From assembly GCF_007992715.1 (NCBI RefSeq), contig NZ_BKAU01000004.1, forward strand, positions 62,001-126,000: 64,000 nucleotides of DNA, in the 5' to 3' direction. The position numbers and the translations under genes are program-made. Shown here one piece after another: positions 52,498 through 61,826 of the stretch. Below the pieces are notes generated by a model that saw nothing but the letters and a program-made list of their open reading frames with translations, did no database searches and was not told the origin of the DNA. The stretch is from Chitinophaga cymbidii (lineage in GTDB: Bacteria; Bacteroidota; Bacteroidia; Chitinophagales; Chitinophagaceae). Each line of letters starts with the position of its first letter. Within the stretch, counting starts at the first letter, position 1.

Positions 52498-54428
52498 GAT
52501 TATTCTTGCTGATGGCCGGCCTGTGCCTGCTCATAACGGACGTAACAGGGCAACAACCGCCTTACCGCGACCTGACCCACAACAGCCGCGTATTCGGTCA
52601 TCCCAAAACATACCGTTTATACCTGCCTGAAGGTTATGATGCGGATAACCGGCGCTATCCCGTCGTTTATTTTTTTCATGGATGGGGCGGCAGGCATTTT
52701 AAGGATGATAACGCCAAACTGGATTATACCGCCTTACAGCGGTTAGTGAATAAATACCGTGTGATCATGGTGATGTGGGATGGGAATATCGATGAAAGCG
52801 AGCCGCGCCCGTACAATATCGGGAATCATGAGGATGTGAAGTTCCGCGTGCAGATGAAAGATTATTTTCCCGAACTGACCGCGCATATCGATAGCACTTT
52901 CCGTACGTTGACGGACAGGCAGCACCGCGGGATCATCGGTTTCAGCATGGGCGGGATCATGTCTTTATACCTCGGTGGTAAATACCCGGACGACGTGAGC
53001 GCCATCGTCAGCATCATGGGCAGTCCCGAATTTTTTATCGGCTATCCTGAACGGCATACCCTGTACCCGGTCCGTTACACCTTCGGTAACCTCGAAGGCG
53101 TGCGGGTGCGCATACATACCAGTCCAACCGACATCCTGTACTGGCTGAACGAAGAAGTGCGCGCGGGAGCGGCGTGGGAGGGAGGCGTGCAGCCCGATTA
53201 TCAGTCTTTCGAAGGCGGGCATATGGTGGATCATGCGGGAGAAACAAAAGTGTTTGAAAGCGCGCTCCGCTTTGTGGCGGAGGGGTTTAAGCATCCATTG
53301 CCGCTTCCCGCCGTATGGTCGCATTACGATCTGTATCCCGCTTTTGAAATAAGGGATTATAAAGTGGAAAGTAATCTCCGGCAACCGGGCTTCCTGTACC
53401 TGCGTCATGTGAATAAAAACGGATGGGGTTTGTACACGCGGCGCTGGCTGCCGCTCGGCCCGTCCGCGAAAAATGTGGAAGCGAAGATCACCACGCCGGC
53501 GATCTATGAAGCGGGGCAGGAATACCAGGTGCTACGGTATGATCTCCTAACAGGCCGCTTACGGCTTGCGCAGTCGCGGGCCAACGCCGAAGGCCGTTTG
53601 CAGCTGACGCAATCCGCCGGTGCAACGGAAACCGCGATCTACCGGGAGGGGGATGCGGTTGCATGGATGGGGCTGGAATATAAGTTACAGCAGGCTTCCG
53701 GTGTTGGAAGACCGTCGTTGATCAATGATAGTACGAATGCCATGCCTGAAAGCGGCTACCTTAAAACCGGACACAACACCCTTACGCTGCGTTTACTGAA
53801 CCGCGGCGGAGGCAACAAACAGATCCAGCAGGTGCGCGTCCGCATCCGCTCCAATGACCCCACCGTAACGGTCATCGATTCGCTGGTAAAGGTGAGGGCC
53901 GCGCCCGGCATACGTGTACTGCAATTGCCGTCCGTTCGCGTGGATTGCCAGAAGCAGCCGCCGCCGCATGCAGCGCCTCCGGAAATAAAATTACTGTTAC
54001 AGATCACGGCAGACGGCGACCAGGTGTCTGAAGATGAAATGATCGTACCGGTATGGTCCGATGCGCCGGAATGGACGGATATCAAGATAGACGACGGCAG
54101 GCCGCTGCGCGATTCAGCTTTTGGCAGCGGCAATGGGAACGGTATAACGGAAGCGGGGGAACGAATTATGCTTTACAAGGATGCTTCCCGTCTGCGGCTC
54201 TATACCGAAGACCCCTGGGTGGCCTATGACGAAGAAACGCTGGCGGACGAAATTATCCCCGCACGCTGGCCGGACGGGTTCACACTCAGCTCGGTGATCA
54301 AAATAAAGCCGGGTTGTCCGCAAGGGCACGAGATCGTTTTCCTGGCGAGCTACGAAACAAAAACATTCAATCCTATCGAACGGAAAGTGCATTGGGGAAC
54401 GGTGCGCATCAGGGTGGGGCATCCTTAA
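52494..54428 (+). CDS. Secreted esterase with long C-terminal region
   Basis: The protein has 644 residues with a signal peptide (LLITDVTGQ). The first 290 residues form an esterase-D/CE1-type alpha/beta hydrolase: PVVYFFHGWGGRHF, catalytic serine in GFSMGG at about 151, and EGGHMVDHAGE carrying the likely histidine. The other 350 residues are beta-rich (YLKTGHNTLTLRLLNRGGGNKQ and later) and are not recognised; they look like one or two immunoglobulin-like domains that could bind glycan. CE1 relatives remove acetyl, feruloyl or similar groups. It overlaps the previous gene by four bases. Confidence 0.84.
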   Translation: MRLFLLMAGLCLLITDVTGQQPPYRDLTHNSRVFGHPKTYRLYLPEGYDADNRRYPVVYFFHGWGGRHFKDDNAKLDYTALQRLVNKYRVIMVMWDGNIDESEPRPYNIGNHEDVKFRVQMKDYFPELTAHIDSTFRTLTDRQHRGIIGFSMGGIMSLYLGGKYPDDVSAIVSIMGSPEFFIGYPERHTLYPVRYTFGNLEGVRVRIHTSPTDILYWLNEEVRAGAAWEGGVQPDYQSFEGGHMVDHAGETKVFESALRFVAEGFKHPLPLPAVWSHYDLYPAFEIRDYKVESNLRQPGFLYLRHVNKNGWGLYTRRWLPLGPSAKNVEAKITTPAIYEAGQEYQVLRYDLLTGRLRLAQSRANAEGRLQLTQSAGATETAIYREGDAVAWMGLEYKLQQASGVGRPSLINDSTNAMPESGYLKTGHNTLTLRLLNRGGGNKQIQQVRVRIRSNDPTVTVIDSLVKVRAAPGIRVLQLPSVRVDCQKQPPPHAAPPEIKLLLQITADGDQVSEDEMIVPVWSDAPEWTDIKIDDGRPLRDSAFGSGNGNGITEAGERIMLYKDASRLRLYTEDPWVAYDEETLADEIIPARWPDGFTLSSVIKIKPGCPQGHEIVFLASYETKTFNPIERKVHWGTVRIRVGHP

Positions 54429-54457
54429 AGCAACCTTAAACAGACAAAACACACAAC

Positions 54458-56089
54458 ATGAAGAATATTCGGATCATCAGCCTCATCACGGCGTTTCTTT
54501 GCTGCAGCCTGGCGGGCGCGGCGCAATCCAGGCAGCTGCCTTCATTTGTAAAAAAGCAACAGGGCAAGGGCTACAGCTTTCTGGTAGACGGCAAACCTTA
54601 CCTGATGCTGGGCGCCCAGCTATGGAACAGCAGCAACTGGCCCTACATCCTGGAAAAGACCTGGCCGCAACTGCGCGAGCTGCATTGCAATACGCTGGAA
54701 GCACCTATCTACTGGCAAAACGTAGAGCCGGAGCCGGGACGGTTTAACTTCAGTGAACTGGATTCCCTCATAGCCGGCGCCCGCAGGGAAAACATAAGGC
54801 TCATCCTGCTGTGGTTCGGTTCCTACAAGAACGGCAGCTCCCAGTACGCGCCGGAATGGATACTTTCCAACCCGGACCGCTATCCGCGCATGAGAGATGC
54901 CGGCGGCGCGGAGTTATTATTGCTCTCGCCCGTAGCACCCGCCAACCTCGACGCGGATAAGAAAGCCTTCGCCGCCATGATGCGTCACCTGAAAAAAACA
55001 GACGCGCAGCAGCAAACGGTGATCATGGTACAGGTGCAGAACGAAGCAGGCTCGCTGGGCACGGACCGCGATTATTCAGAAGGCGCCAACGCCGTATTCA
55101 ACGCCGCTGTTCCCGCAAAGCTGGTACAGCAACTCGGCAAGCGCGCCGGCATCTGGAAAGAGGTGTTTGGAATAGACGCGCCGGAATCATTTAACGCCTA
55201 TCACATCGCCAGTTATATCAACGAAGTGGCGGCGGCCGGCAAGCAGGAATATGCGCTGCCGATGTTTGCCAACGCCTGGCTGCGCGAGCACCGGTTCAGG
55301 CGCCCCGGCGATTACCCCAGCGGCGGCCCCACTTCCAATATGTTCGATATCTGGAAAGCCGTGGCCGGCAACATGGTGCTGCTCGCGCCGGACATCTATC
55401 AGAATAACCTGGCCGCCATCGATGATATTTGTGGTAAGTACGACCGTCCTGACAATCCGCTCTTCATACCTGAAACCGGTAAAGGGCTTGACTTCGCCCG
55501 TTATCATTTTCATATGATCGGCAACCACGGTGCGCTCGGTGTAGCCGTGTACGGTATTGATCCTTTTCATGCCGATCCGCATGATGAACGCCGGAAAGAC
55601 CGGCTGGACGACAAGTTCGCCGGCATCGCCGCCAACTACCGTTTACTGCATGGCGCCATGGATGAAGTGCTCGCCCTGCAGGGAACAGGCCGCCTGAAAG
55701 CCGTGATAGAAGAGCATAACCGCTCCGAGCAGCTGGTAAACTTTGACGGATACGATATTCTTTTCACCTTTGGGTATCCTTCTTATAAAAAGGACCGCTC
55801 ATCTTCCGGCCGTGCGCTGGTGGCTCAGCTGAATGCGAATGAGTTTCTGCTGATCGGGTTTGACGCCAAATTCCAGTTCAGGCCCACTTATGGCTCCGGC
55901 GCGCAGAGCGCGGAGATGATCCTGGTGGAGGAAGGGTATTATGAAAAAGGAAAATGGGTGCGCAAGCGGCTCTGGAACGGGGATGAAGTGTACCATTCCA
56001 CGCTGCTGCCGGAAGGCGTGATCCTGAAAATAAAATTACGCCCGGCCGGCAAAGCCTTTTCGGGAGAAATGAAAGCGAACTTTGAATGA
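54458..56089 (+). CDS. GH35-type enzyme with DUF5597-like C terminus
   Basis: The protein has 543 residues with a signal peptide (SLAGAAQS). The barrel starts KGYSFLVDGKPYLMLGAQLWNSSN and EAPIYWQNVEPEPGRFNF, then VMVQVQNEAGSLG with the putative acid/base glutamate at about 196, and PLFIPETGKG with the putative nucleophile at about 339. This is the arrangement of GH35 beta-galactosidases. The C-terminal end (LVAQLNANEFLLIGFDAKFQF) resembles DUF5597. It is probably periplasmic, an exo-beta-galactosidase or near relative. Its stop overlaps the next start (ATGA at 56086). Confidence 0.88.
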   Translation: MKNIRIISLITAFLCCSLAGAAQSRQLPSFVKKQQGKGYSFLVDGKPYLMLGAQLWNSSNWPYILEKTWPQLRELHCNTLEAPIYWQNVEPEPGRFNFSELDSLIAGARRENIRLILLWFGSYKNGSSQYAPEWILSNPDRYPRMRDAGGAELLLLSPVAPANLDADKKAFAAMMRHLKKTDAQQQTVIMVQVQNEAGSLGTDRDYSEGANAVFNAAVPAKLVQQLGKRAGIWKEVFGIDAPESFNAYHIASYINEVAAAGKQEYALPMFANAWLREHRFRRPGDYPSGGPTSNMFDIWKAVAGNMVLLAPDIYQNNLAAIDDICGKYDRPDNPLFIPETGKGLDFARYHFHMIGNHGALGVAVYGIDPFHADPHDERRKDRLDDKFAGIAANYRLLHGAMDEVLALQGTGRLKAVIEEHNRSEQLVNFDGYDILFTFGYPSYKKDRSSSGRALVAQLNANEFLLIGFDAKFQFRPTYGSGAQSAEMILVEEGYYEKGKWVRKRLWNGDEVYHSTLLPEGVILKIKLRPAGKAFSGEMKANFE

Positions 56090-57288
56090 TAAGATTATCG
56101 TTTTTCTGTTTGTACATGCTTTTTGCGATGGAAGCGGCCGCGCAAACTGCCGCTGCAACATTTGTGCGTATAGCGGAATCATCATCAGCAGATACGACCA
56201 TCCGTATCATCATCACGCTGGATGCTCCGGCTGCAGATGCCAACGTTAGTATAACACCGCTGCGCTATAACAAGCGTTTTGCATGCAGCTTTACGCTGGA
56301 TGACGGGCTGGTTTCAGCCGCCCGCGTAGCTTTCCCCTTCTTCAACGGCGGGAAAGTTGCACCATCTTTCAAAGACCAGTGGGGATTTGATCAGGGTGCG
56401 GACGGAGCAGCGCATCCGGGTTTGTTTTATACGGACGGATGCGGAAACCCGCGGCCATTTACCGCCGCGGTAGCCGTCAATGCGCACTCCGTGCGGAAAG
56501 ACAGCACACCCGATGCTGGCAATCTTTCCTGGGGCCAGCTGGAACGCATGACCAGCGCGGGATGGGATGTACTTAACCACAGCTTCACTCACGCCACAGG
56601 AAAAGATGTAAAGGCCGCGGAGGAAGTGGACAGCAACACCAGCGCCGTGCAGCGGCATCTTCACACCAGCATGCGCCAGTTCGTAATACCGGGCGGAAAG
56701 GATGACGTACTCAGCCTGCCATTGTACACCGCCGCCGCTTTTGAGCAGGGCCTGCAGGTGGTGCACAGCAGCCGGTACCGCGACTACTGGATAGAACCGG
56801 CCACTTGCAAAGACTGGGACCATCTGCTGGCCGGCCGTTATTTCCTGCATAGCAACATGAAAAAAGATGTCTTTCAGGAGATCGCCCAACGGCTTGAAAC
56901 AGGCAGGTACTACTGGCTGAACACCTTTACGCACAGCGTGGGGAACGACAATCTCTGGAATATCAGCTTTCGCTTCAACGATTTCTCCGCCTTTTTCAAC
57001 CGCCTGGCCGCGGCCTATGGCAAAGATGGCGCGGACAACATGTGGTTTGCACCGCCGGAGGCCGTTCACGCCTACGAATCCCTGCGGCGCGCCGTGAAGC
57101 CCGACATCAGTTACAGCGATAACAAGCTGTTGATAACATTTGATACGAACAGCCTTCCTGCGGTGGAGCAGCACCGGGCGCTGACCTTCCGGGTGCAGGG
57201 CAGCGCCGCTATTGCGGAAGTTTCCGCGGAGAATTGCACCATCGAAAGTTATGGAGGAAAAGAAAAGATCATTAATATAACATGGTAA
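56086..57288 (+). CDS. Secreted polysaccharide-deacetylase-like protein (CE4/NodB fold)
   Basis: The protein has 400 residues with a signal peptide (FAMEAAAQ). The core begins RFACSFTLDDGL with two aspartates at about 72-73, matching the NodB motif TFDDG, followed by GWDVLNHSFTHA with histidines at about 165 and 169, the metal-binding HxxxH motif. The order fits CE4 enzymes, which remove N- or O-acetyl groups, but the C-terminal part with beta-strands (LLITFDTNSLP) is additional. The substrate could be an acetylated sugar of the PUL3 glycan. It overlaps the GH35 gene by four bases. Confidence 0.83.
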   Translation: MIRLSFFCLYMLFAMEAAAQTAAATFVRIAESSSADTTIRIIITLDAPAADANVSITPLRYNKRFACSFTLDDGLVSAARVAFPFFNGGKVAPSFKDQWGFDQGADGAAHPGLFYTDGCGNPRPFTAAVAVNAHSVRKDSTPDAGNLSWGQLERMTSAGWDVLNHSFTHATGKDVKAAEEVDSNTSAVQRHLHTSMRQFVIPGGKDDVLSLPLYTAAAFEQGLQVVHSSRYRDYWIEPATCKDWDHLLAGRYFLHSNMKKDVFQEIAQRLETGRYYWLNTFTHSVGNDNLWNISFRFNDFSAFFNRLAAAYGKDGADNMWFAPPEAVHAYESLRRAVKPDISYSDNKLLITFDTNSLPAVEQHRALTFRVQGSAAIAEVSAENCTIESYGGKEKIINITW

Positions 57289-57298
57289 AATCAAGATC

Positions 57299-58171
57299 AT
57301 GAAAAAACAGCTTTGGGCATGGATGATGGCCTGCATCATGCTTCCCGCATTATTGCATGCGCAGGCAGGGAAGGTATCGGATAATCTTACCCTGCCCAGT
57401 AAAATATTGAAAGGGGACAGGAAGTACGCCATTTACCTGCCGCCGGATTATGAATCGTCCAGCCGCAGCTATCCTGTGCTGTACCTCCTGCATGGCGCCG
57501 GCGACGATCAGACCGGCTGGGTGCAGTTCGGGGAAGTTTTGCATATTGCCGATAAGGCCATCCGCGAAGGCAACGCCACGCCCATGATCATCGTGATGCC
57601 CGACGCCAACACCGGCCGCCGTGGATACGCCAATGATATCAAAGGAGAATGGCAGTATGAAGATTTCTTTTTCAAAGAGCTGATCCCTTTCATCGAAAAA
57701 ACGTACCGCGCCAAAAAGGAAAAGCGCTACCGTGCGGTGGCGGGCCTTTCCATGGGTGGAGAAGGTACGTTCACTTATGCCCTGCATCATCCCGAGCTTT
57801 TCGCCGCGGCCTGCCCCTTGAGCGCGGCTACCGGCCCGCTCGCGCTGGAAGACGCCACCAGGTGGCTCAAACGCCGCGGACAGGATTCCACCGTTTCCGA
57901 TGCGCAGATCAAAGCCTGGTATGAAAGACAGAGCGTGTTGCACATGGTGAACAATATGCCGGAAGATCAAAAGAAAGCCGTGCGCTGGTACATTGATTGC
58001 GGCGACGATGATTTCCTGTTTGAAGGCAATTCCCTCGTTCACATCGCCATGCGTAAAAAAGAAATACCGCATGAATTCCGCATCCGGGACGGCGGCCACT
58101 CCTGGGGCTACTGGCGCACCGCATTGCCCGAAGTGCTGGCATTTGTATCCGCATCTTTCCACCAGTTTTAA
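57299..58171 (+). CDS. Secreted CE1-type esterase
   Basis: The protein has 290 residues with a signal peptide (ALLHAQ). It has the esterase-D layout: YLPPDYESSSRSYPVLYLLHG, the nucleophile serine in GLSMGGEG at about 151, VRWYIDCGDDDFLFEG and the histidine in RDGGHSWGYW. It belongs to the group with acetyl-xylan and feruloyl esterases. It is the second esterase of PUL3, and shares the fold with that at 52494 but lacks its C-terminal extension, so they probably act on different acyl positions. It starts 11 bp after the CE4-like gene. Confidence 0.88.
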   Translation: MKKQLWAWMMACIMLPALLHAQAGKVSDNLTLPSKILKGDRKYAIYLPPDYESSSRSYPVLYLLHGAGDDQTGWVQFGEVLHIADKAIREGNATPMIIVMPDANTGRRGYANDIKGEWQYEDFFFKELIPFIEKTYRAKKEKRYRAVAGLSMGGEGTFTYALHHPELFAAACPLSAATGPLALEDATRWLKRRGQDSTVSDAQIKAWYERQSVLHMVNNMPEDQKKAVRWYIDCGDDDFLFEGNSLVHIAMRKKEIPHEFRIRDGGHSWGYWRTALPEVLAFVSASFHQF

Positions 58172-58191
58172 ATCATCCCGAAACAGACATC

Positions 58192-60849
58192 ATGATAAAG
58201 ACCTGCATTTTATTTGCGGGCCTGGCGTTCGCGCTGCCCGCATTTGCGCAAAGTACCATGGAAGTCACAGACCTGCGCTGTGAATACATGACCGATCCCC
58301 TAGGCATTGACGTGCAAACACCAAGGTTTAACTGGAAGCTCACAGACAAAGAACATACACGGGGGCAAAAACAAACCGCGTATCACATACTCGTCGCCAG
58401 CAGCAAGGCGCTGCTGGACAAAAACAGGGGAGATATCTGGGACAGCGGTGAAGTAACATCGGATCAGTCGTCGCTCGTGCCGTTTAAGGGAGCAGCGCTG
58501 CGCGCCAACCAGGATTGCTACTGGAAAGTGCGTACGCGCGACAAGGACGGGCATACTACCGCATGGAGCGCGGCCGCGCGCTTTTCCATGGGGCTGCTGC
58601 AGCCTTCTGACTGGAAAGGCGCCTGGATCAAACATCCCGATGCGGCGAAGGAAAACCATATCTGGTACCGCCGGAATTTTACACTCGGTAAAGTGAATAC
58701 CGCTTTTGTGCACGTAGCTTCCATGGGATATCATGAGCTGTACATCAATGGCCGGAAGGCGGATAACCGGGTGCTGGCGCCGGCCCTTACGCGGCTCGAC
58801 AAGCGGGTGATGTATGTAACATATGATATTGCCGGCCTGCTGCGCGAAGGAAATAATACGATCGCGATATGGTATGGGCCGGGATGGTCGCGGAACGAGT
58901 TTTTCGGCAGGATCATCTTTCCGTCGCTGCGGGCGCAGCTGAACGCGGAAGATTTTGTGCTCGCCACGGATGCCAGCTGGAAATGCCAGGTAAGTTCCAG
59001 CAAAAACACGGGGAATAATACCTATGAAGATCACGGCGCCGAATGCGTGGACGCCCGGCAATACCTGGCAGACTGGAATACCACCGGCTTTGACGACAGT
59101 AAATGGCCGCATGCCGTGGAAACCGGGCATAAAGTGGCTTTGTCCGCCCACATCATGGAACCCGCCCGTATCATCGATACCGTCACTGCTAAAACGGTGA
59201 CGGATACACTGAAAGGTATTTACAAAGTAGATCTGGGCAAGAACTTTACAGGATGGGTGGAAGTGAAGCTGAAAGGAATGGCGGCGGGCGATTCCGTCAG
59301 GATCATGGTGGCGGACGATCCCGAAACCGTCCAGGACTGGGCGCAGGGAAATATCTATATCTGCAAGGGCGGCGGCGAAGAAACATTCCGCAACCGTTTC
59401 AACTACATCGCAGGGCGCTATATCAATATATCCGGATTAAAAAATAAACCCCCGCTCAACAGTGTGAAAGGATATGTTATTGCGACGGACATTGAGCGCA
59501 CCGGGCATTTTTCCTGTTCAAACACCCTGTTCAACAAAATATACGAAACCGATCTGTGGACGTACCGGATGTGTACCACCGAAGGGTATACGGCGGATTG
59601 TCCCCACCGCGAGCGGCTCGGCTACGGAGAGGAAGTATTTGCCACGGCATGGGGGATAGGCATGCCGAACTATAACGTGGGCGCGTTTTATACGAAGCAT
59701 GTGCGGGACTGGTCGGATGTGCAGGAACCGAACGGATGGATCCATCATACCGCGCCGCAATGGAACGAACATTATGGAGGGCCGATGTGGAGCAGTGCGG
59801 GATTGAATGTAGCCTGGGAGTTTTACCGCACCTACGGTGATAAAAAAATACTGGAAGCCAATTATCCATCCAGCAAAAAATGGCTGGAATTTCTGCATAC
59901 CAAAAGCCAGTTCGGCCTGCTCGAAGCGTTTTTCGGCGGCGGGAAGTTTCTGGGCGACTGGGCCGCGCCGGGCGGAAGAAAAGAGTTCGGCGGCACCCCC
60001 GAGGCCACGTTCTTCAACAACTGCGTATACGCCATGAACCTGGAAACGATGATCAACATAGCCGGCATACTCGGTCATCAACAGGACGCAATCCTGTACA
60101 CCAAAAGATTAAGATTCCTCAAAACCCGGATCAACGCGCAGTTCTTCGACCCCGCGCTGAACATCTACATGAACGGCGACCAGGTGCAGACCGCTTTCCC
60201 GTTAATGACCGGCATCGTTCCCGAAAAATTGTATGCGCCCGTGCTCGCCGGTTTCCGGGAAAAGATCACCGCGCCGGACGCCTATTTTGATATGGGCAGC
60301 TCCGGCCTGCCGGTGCTGCTGAAGTTCCTGATAGAAGACAAGGAATATGATGAAGCGTTTTCCCGCATCCTTTCCAAAACGAATGAACCGAGCTATGGTT
60401 ATTTCCTGGAAATGGACGAAACCACCTGGCCGGAATACTGGAGCGTGAACGTCACCAGTAAAATTCATACCTGCTTCACCGGCATCGCATCCTGGTTCAT
60501 CAAGAGCCTGGCCGGCATCCGCCCCGATCCCGAACATCCCGGCTACCAGTCCTTCATCATCAAACCCTCGCCCGTCAGCAATGTGTCCCACGCCGAAGCG
60601 GAAACCGCCTCCCTGTACGGCATCATTAAAAGCAGCTGGCAAAAGGAAAACGGCCGGTTCCGCCTGAATGTAACCGTGCCGGTGAATGCGCAGGCCACCG
60701 TTTATTTTCCCGCGTCTGCAGGGGAGCGCATCACCGAAGGCGGCAGGGATATCAGCAGTATAAAGGAGATAAAGGTGATCGGGAAAAAAGATGGCCGCCT
60801 GCTGGTAAAAGTACCCGCCGGGCAGTATGTGTTTGTGGCCGGCAGGTAA
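58192..60849 (+). CDS. GH78 alpha-L-rhamnosidase
   Basis: The protein has 885 residues with a signal peptide (LPAFAQ). N-terminal beta domains (LRCEYMTDPLGIDVQTPRF, AWIKHPD with WYRRNFTL, VMYVTYDI) are typical of bacterial rhamnosidases. The (alpha/alpha)6 barrel contains TAD-CPHRERLGYGEEVFATAWG starting at about residue 469, where the general acid of GH78 lies, and EYWSVNVTSKIHTCFTGIASWF. It removes terminal alpha-L-rhamnose. It is the last gene of PUL3. The convergent hydrolase gene is five bases away, without an evident terminator between them. Confidence 0.92.
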   Translation: MIKTCILFAGLAFALPAFAQSTMEVTDLRCEYMTDPLGIDVQTPRFNWKLTDKEHTRGQKQTAYHILVASSKALLDKNRGDIWDSGEVTSDQSSLVPFKGAALRANQDCYWKVRTRDKDGHTTAWSAAARFSMGLLQPSDWKGAWIKHPDAAKENHIWYRRNFTLGKVNTAFVHVASMGYHELYINGRKADNRVLAPALTRLDKRVMYVTYDIAGLLREGNNTIAIWYGPGWSRNEFFGRIIFPSLRAQLNAEDFVLATDASWKCQVSSSKNTGNNTYEDHGAECVDARQYLADWNTTGFDDSKWPHAVETGHKVALSAHIMEPARIIDTVTAKTVTDTLKGIYKVDLGKNFTGWVEVKLKGMAAGDSVRIMVADDPETVQDWAQGNIYICKGGGEETFRNRFNYIAGRYINISGLKNKPPLNSVKGYVIATDIERTGHFSCSNTLFNKIYETDLWTYRMCTTEGYTADCPHRERLGYGEEVFATAWGIGMPNYNVGAFYTKHVRDWSDVQEPNGWIHHTAPQWNEHYGGPMWSSAGLNVAWEFYRTYGDKKILEANYPSSKKWLEFLHTKSQFGLLEAFFGGGKFLGDWAAPGGRKEFGGTPEATFFNNCVYAMNLETMINIAGILGHQQDAILYTKRLRFLKTRINAQFFDPALNIYMNGDQVQTAFPLMTGIVPEKLYAPVLAGFREKITAPDAYFDMGSSGLPVLLKFLIEDKEYDEAFSRILSKTNEPSYGYFLEMDETTWPEYWSVNVTSKIHTCFTGIASWFIKSLAGIRPDPEHPGYQSFIIKPSPVSNVSHAEAETASLYGIIKSSWQKENGRFRLNVTVPVNAQATVYFPASAGERITEGGRDISSIKEIKVIGKKDGRLLVKVPAGQYVFVAGR

Positions 60850-60853
60850 GCTG

Positions 60854-61672
60854 TTACCGCAGGAATTCGTTTATCAGGGAAACCGTCAGCTGCGGCATGT
60901 AGCTGTCTGGATCCGGCGCGCAGATCTCCCCGATGTAATCTCCGTGCCCGGCCGGCAGGATCGCCAGCTTTGCGTGGGGCAGGGCGCGGAACAGCTCCAG
61001 CGCATGTTCGGGAAGTATCACATCGGTATCGCCGTTGATAACGAGCGCGGGCGCCTGGATGGCTTTGATGTCCGCCTCGCTGATATCCCTGAAATGGATC
61101 ATCCGGGTAGCGTCGCGGGTGAACATGGCTTTCAGCCCTTCCGGGTCGGGGTTGATCGCGCGATAAGCGTCTTTCAGCGGCTGCGGCATATTGTCCAGGG
61201 ACGCCTGTTGCATGCCTTCGAAAAAGCCGGCCGGCACGCCGCTCCGTTTGTAAAGCGTGGAAGCCAGCACCAGTTTGTTCACCACCTCGGGATGACGGAT
61301 GGCGATCTGCAGCGAAGTGGTACCGCCGTTGCTGAAGCCCATGATGTCCGCTTTGCTGATATCAAGCTGGCGCAGCAGGGCCGCCACATCGTCCGCATCC
61401 TGTTCAAAGGTCATTTCCCGGTCGATGTCCGCGGTATGCCCGTGCGCCTGCAGCTCAACAGCAATGACCCGGTGGCTTTTTGCCAGTTCAGGAAGGATGC
61501 GGCCGAAGGTGGTGCCGATAGTTGATCCCCCGCCATGTATCAGCACGAGCGGTTTTCCGCTTCCATGAACTTCGTAGTACATTTTCAGGCCATTCACTGT
61601 GGCATATTGTGCATTCATTTGCAAATGTGTTACCGTTAAAAGAAATATGATGAATAAGAACTTGTGTTTCAT
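60854..61672 (-). CDS. Exported alpha/beta hydrolase
   Basis: The protein has 272 residues with a signal peptide (TVTHLQMNAQ). It has PLVLIHGGGSTIG (oxyanion hole), the nucleophile serine in MGFSNGGTTS at about 114, an aspartate in VINGDTDVILPEH and the histidine in GHGDYI. This is the standard fold with an unknown substrate; lipase, lactonase or simple esterase would all fit. A -7 box reading TAAGTTTG lies 23 bp upstream. It is convergent with PUL3 and divergent from the PUL4 sigma gene, so it may act on the products of either, but this is speculation. Confidence 0.86.
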   Translation of the reverse strand: MKHKFLFIIFLLTVTHLQMNAQYATVNGLKMYYEVHGSGKPLVLIHGGGSTIGTTFGRILPELAKSHRVIAVELQAHGHTADIDREMTFEQDADDVAALLRQLDISKADIMGFSNGGTTSLQIAIRHPEVVNKLVLASTLYKRSGVPAGFFEGMQQASLDNMPQPLKDAYRAINPDPEGLKAMFTRDATRMIHFRDISEADIKAIQAPALVINGDTDVILPEHALELFRALPHAKLAILPAGHGDYIGEICAPDPDSYMPQLTVSLINEFLR

Positions 61673-61694
61673 GGGGTGTGCTGTTTTGATGGCA

Positions 61695-61702
61695 CAAACT
61701 TA
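61695..61702 (-). promoter_or_regulatory. Candidate -7 box for the alpha/beta hydrolase
   Basis: On the - strand this reads TAAGTTTG, a full match to TAnnTTTG. Transcription would start near 61691, 19 nt before the ATG. No -33 box was seen. Confidence 0.4.
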
Positions 61703-61826
61703 AACGGATTTTTCATATTCCGGGGGATGTGGAAGTGCCAAGTTGCAGGGGCAATTTGGCTATCCGGCAAGGATATCCGACGGTAATTTCCCAAAAAAGT
61801 ATTACCTTTTTCCCATCTTCCACAAT

